Origin: Deltaproteobacteria bacterium
GTDB lineage: Bacteria > Desulfobacterota > Desulfobacteria > Desulfobacterales > SURF-7
Direction: 5' to 3'
Assembly: GCA_019307665.1 (NCBI GenBank)
Contig: JAFDJC010000035.1
Location: forward strand, 1 to 15,737
Length of the DNA stretch: 15,737 bases
The translations under genes were made by a program, and so were the position numbers. Under the pieces are notes generated by a model. The model had not been told where the DNA came from and did not search any database. It worked only from the letters and a program-made list of their open reading frames with translations. Shown one piece after another: positions 13,523 through 15,737 of the stretch; position 1 is the stretch's first letter, and every line of letters begins with the position of its first letter.

Positions 13523-15376
13523 ATGAAAAAAGTCGTAAAAGTTTTTTTGCTGGCAGCTTTGTTATTGATTGTCAATCAATTGGCAGCATTTGCAGGTCCG
13601 GAAACCCCTGTGCAAATTTCATGGGGCATGTTGCTTATAAATCTGTTCGGAGGACTCGCTTTTTTTCTGTATGGAATGGAAAAAATGAGCGATGGAATGA
13701 AGCATACGGCAGGCAACAAGATGCGCAACATCATAGGCGCCCTGACAAAAAATCGTGTTATAGCTCTTTTTGTTGGTGCATTTGTTACCATGGTAATTCA
13801 GTCCAGCAGTGCAACAACTGTTATGTTGGTCAGTTTTGTTCAGGCAGGGTTGATGAGTTTTGTACAATCGACTGGTGTTATTCTCGGTGCTGATATCGGG
13901 ACAACGATAACTGCCCAGCTTATTGCCTTTAAGCTTACAGATTATGCTCTTTTGATGCTTGCGATCGGTTTCTCGATGCGATTGTTCGGGAAAAGCGAAA
14001 ATATCCGAAATGTTGGTGATGTTGTCCTTGGATTTGGAATTCTTTTTTACGGCATGAAACTGATGAGCGATGCCATGAAACCATTGAGGGTATATCCTGA
14101 GTTTATCAATCTTTTGAAGGGTCTTGAAAATCCTCTTTTAGGTATAATGATAGGTGCCGTATTTACTGCTGTTATTCAAAGCAGCAGCGCCTTTACAGGT
14201 ATAATAATTGTTCTGGCGCAACAGGGATTGATAACCCTTGAAGCCGGTATCCCTCTCATTTTTGGAGCAAACATAGGAACATGTATAACAGCTGCTCTTG
14301 CCAGTATCGGGACATCACGTGATGCAAAGCGTGTAGCTCTTGCCCATGTATTATTCAAGGTCTCAGGAGTCATGCTGTTTATTTTCTGGATTCCGCAATT
14401 TGCGGACCTGATCAGATATATTGCAATGAAATTCGATTCAGGGGCCGCCCGGCAGATTGCAAACGCGCATACCATATTTAACGTCAGCCTCGCTCTTGTA
14501 TTTCTACCGCTGACGGGAATTTTTTCAAAAATAATTCTAAAAATACTGCCTGAACCTGAAGTGGAAAAAGGCATTATTCCTGCCACCTGGCACCTCGATG
14601 ATACTTGTATATCAACACCGGCAATCGCAATAAGTCTTGCCAGGGCTGAAATCGCCAGAATGGCAAAACTCCTTGAAAGAATGCTGAGTGCGATTATCAT
14701 TCCATTTATGTCTGATAAAAAACTGATTCAGAGAGAACAGTCCATTACCGATGAGGCAGATCTGTATATTAGTGAAATACCTACCCAAGATGAGTTTTTT
14801 CCTCACCTTTCCCTTATTGAAGGGCTTGACATGCGTGAGGAAAAAATCGACTTTCTTGAAGAAAAAACAGTAAATTATCTTTTAAAGGTAATGGGGCATG
14901 GGGTTCCGGACCAACAGGCATGTGAAGTATATGCCATGATATCCATCATAAAAGACATTGAAAGCATTGGTGACATTATACACCGCAATATGCTACCCCT
15001 GATATCTAAAAAACAGGCCCTGGAAACCGATTTTTCATACGAAGGCAAGGAAGAGCTAATGATTTATCATGCCAAAGTCAGAAAACAAGTCCATTTGATA
15101 CGAGAGGCATTTAGTGAAGGCGATCCTGAAACAGCGTTGAGGATCATGTCAAAAGAGAGAAAGTACCTTGACCTTGAATCACAATATAGAATACTTCACC
15201 TTGAAAGAGTCCTTCATAACCGCATTGAATCTGTTGAAACAAGTGAAGTGCATATGGAACTGATGGATCTCATGAAACAGATCATTGTATATTCATCAAA
15301 CATTGCTAAAACTTTTGTAACATCCTGCTCTAGTGTCAGCGCGGAAAAAAACAACCTGGGAAAAAATCGGCTTTAG
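13523..15376 (+). CDS. Na+/phosphate cotransporter with PhoU-like C-terminal domain
   Basis: An inner-membrane sodium-dependent phosphate symporter of the PNaS/NptA (YjbB-like) family, 617 aa. It opens with a signal-like hydrophobic stretch (VFLLAALLLIVNQLAAFA). Two inverted Na/Pi repeats follow, carrying the hallmark motifs QSSSATT (93-99) and QSSSAFTG (219-226), each preceded by a GAF/GAVFT helix and followed by GADIGTTITA or GANIGTCITA. The membrane part ends near residue 345. The remaining 270 residues form a cytoplasmic PhoU-like helical domain (LIEGLDMREEKIDFLEE, IISIIKDIESIGDII and others), common in this family. AAGGAAA lies 8 nt before the ATG. The upstream region holds Pho-box-like repeats. 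The stop overlaps, by 4 bp, that of the convergent small basic gene. A sodium-driven export role cannot be excluded for YjbB-like members. Confidence 0.93.
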   Translation: MKKVVKVFLLAALLLIVNQLAAFAGPETPVQISWGMLLINLFGGLAFFLYGMEKMSDGMKHTAGNKMRNIIGALTKNRVIALFVGAFVTMVIQSSSATTVMLVSFVQAGLMSFVQSTGVILGADIGTTITAQLIAFKLTDYALLMLAIGFSMRLFGKSENIRNVGDVVLGFGILFYGMKLMSDAMKPLRVYPEFINLLKGLENPLLGIMIGAVFTAVIQSSSAFTGIIIVLAQQGLITLEAGIPLIFGANIGTCITAALASIGTSRDAKRVALAHVLFKVSGVMLFIFWIPQFADLIRYIAMKFDSGAARQIANAHTIFNVSLALVFLPLTGIFSKIILKILPEPEVEKGIIPATWHLDDTCISTPAIAISLARAEIARMAKLLERMLSAIIIPFMSDKKLIQREQSITDEADLYISEIPTQDEFFPHLSLIEGLDMREEKIDFLEEKTVNYLLKVMGHGVPDQQACEVYAMISIIKDIESIGDIIHRNMLPLISKKQALETDFSYEGKEELMIYHAKVRKQVHLIREAFSEGDPETALRIMSKERKYLDLESQYRILHLERVLHNRIESVETSEVHMELMDLMKQIIVYSSNIAKTFVTSCSSVSAEKNNLGKNRL

Positions 15377-15645
15377 TATTTTCTTTTAGTGTTTTTTTTA
15401 CCCACAAAAACACTGCGCCACTTTTCAGCCCTTACCCAACCGTTACGTTTTTCAAGGAGTCTTCTTCTCTCATCTCCTTTTCGTCTTTCAATTCCGTTCT
15501 TATTGAAATAATTTAAATCATATGCAGATCGGCGGTCTTTTCTAATTCGACGTTCGATTAATGAGCGTTGCCTGCGAATGTCTTCCAGGGTTATATTAAC
15601 TGTTTTAACAGTAGGTTTTTTGTTTTGATTAAAGAATCGCTTCAT
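15373..15645 (-). CDS. Small, highly basic hypothetical protein (90 aa)
   Basis: Not recognised as a named family. The 90 aa are rich in Arg and Lys with repeated RR-containing motifs: IERRIRKDRRS (35-45 region), IERRKGDERRR and EKRNGWVRAEKWRSV near the C-terminus. There is no membrane segment, signal peptide or cysteine. The N-terminus is MKRFFNQNKKPTVKTVNI, and the middle has YDLNYFNKNG, a non-random, protein-like segment. Arg-rich ERR/DRR motifs of this kind occur in short proteins of unknown function in Desulfobacterota, as far as I recall. No clear ribosome binding site precedes the ATG, so the start is less sure. The TAA interlocks with the transporter TAG over 4 bp, a tight convergent arrangement. 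A nucleic-acid or phospholipid contact is possible from charge alone. Confidence 0.65.
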   Translation of the reverse strand: MKRFFNQNKKPTVKTVNITLEDIRRQRSLIERRIRKDRRSAYDLNYFNKNGIERRKGDERRRLLEKRNGWVRAEKWRSVFVGKKNTKRKY

Positions 15646-15737
15646 GCTATATGCTTGTATGTAATTTAACTCTGCAATTCAACAAGGAACACATAAATAT
15701 ATTAAATTCGATGCTAAATGTCAAGGAATTGCATAAA

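Noticed and set aside
14176..14700. 174-aa open frame on the minus strand inside the phosphate transporter
   Set aside because: It is antisense to a well-supported membrane protein gene, has no recognisable motif and is explained by codon bias on the opposite strand.
1..15737. CRISPR array, tRNA/rRNA, prophage or defence island
   Set aside because: There are no regularly spaced repeats of suitable length, no recognisable structural RNA and no phage or defence genes; the repeats seen are isolated hairpins.

Overview
This 15.7 kb window reads as an ordinary chromosomal segment of an AT-rich Gram-negative anaerobe. The best guess is a Desulfobacterota (Desulfobacterales-like) sulfate reducer or relative. 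This rests on the mix of genes: an ADP-forming acyl-CoA synthetase fusion, a DUF2760/Hsp70 pair, a very small CxxC protein, a flagellar-rod-like remnant of a type I associate with that group, and palindromic intergenic repeats. The assignment is inference from protein character; there is no rRNA or other marker gene in the window.

Layout. (1) 6-3538, plus strand: the complete dTDP-L-rhamnose set rfbB, rfbA, rfbC, rfbD. rfbA/rfbC abut and rfbC/rfbD overlap, while rfbB and rfbA are separated by two REP-like hairpins. (2) 3520-3696, minus strand: a 58-aa cysteine-rich ORF whose 3' end overlaps the end of rfbD. (3) 3932-7595, plus: a membrane-anchored DUF2760 protein followed by a 932-aa divergent Hsp70. 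Two copies of one palindromic repeat bracket the Hsp70 gene. (4) 7808-8926, plus: a GT-B glycosyltransferase with the N-terminal domain of the tRNA-queuosine mannosyltransferase (QTMAN/GTDC1) family. It overlaps tail to tail by 49 bp with (5) 8878-11058, minus: an acetate/acyl-CoA ligase (ADP-forming) with beta-alpha domain order. (6) 11290-12978, plus: nicotinate phosphoribosyltransferase (pncB) and a universal stress protein. (7) 12979-13522: a 544-bp gap that holds an internally deleted, frameshifted flagellar-rod-like pseudogene (minus) and a repeat-rich, Pho-box-like upstream region. (8) 13523-15376, plus: a Na+/phosphate cotransporter with a PhoU-like tail. (9) 15373-15645, minus: a small, very basic protein whose stop codon interlocks with that of the transporter.

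How the genes work together. The rhamnose genes form one pathway (glucose-1-phosphate to dTDP-L-rhamnose) feeding surface polysaccharide. DUF2760 and the divergent Hsp70 form a recurrent but functionally uncharacterised pair. The remaining genes are single-function housekeeping or accessory genes: energy conservation or acyl-CoA use, NAD salvage, stress, phosphate uptake, and possible tRNA hypermodification. I saw no tRNA, rRNA, CRISPR array, intact transposase or prophage. The most interesting items are the bacterial QTMAN-like glycosyltransferase, the DUF2760/Hsp70 pair with its repeat-derived leader, the small cysteine-rich ORF, and the flagellar pseudogene.
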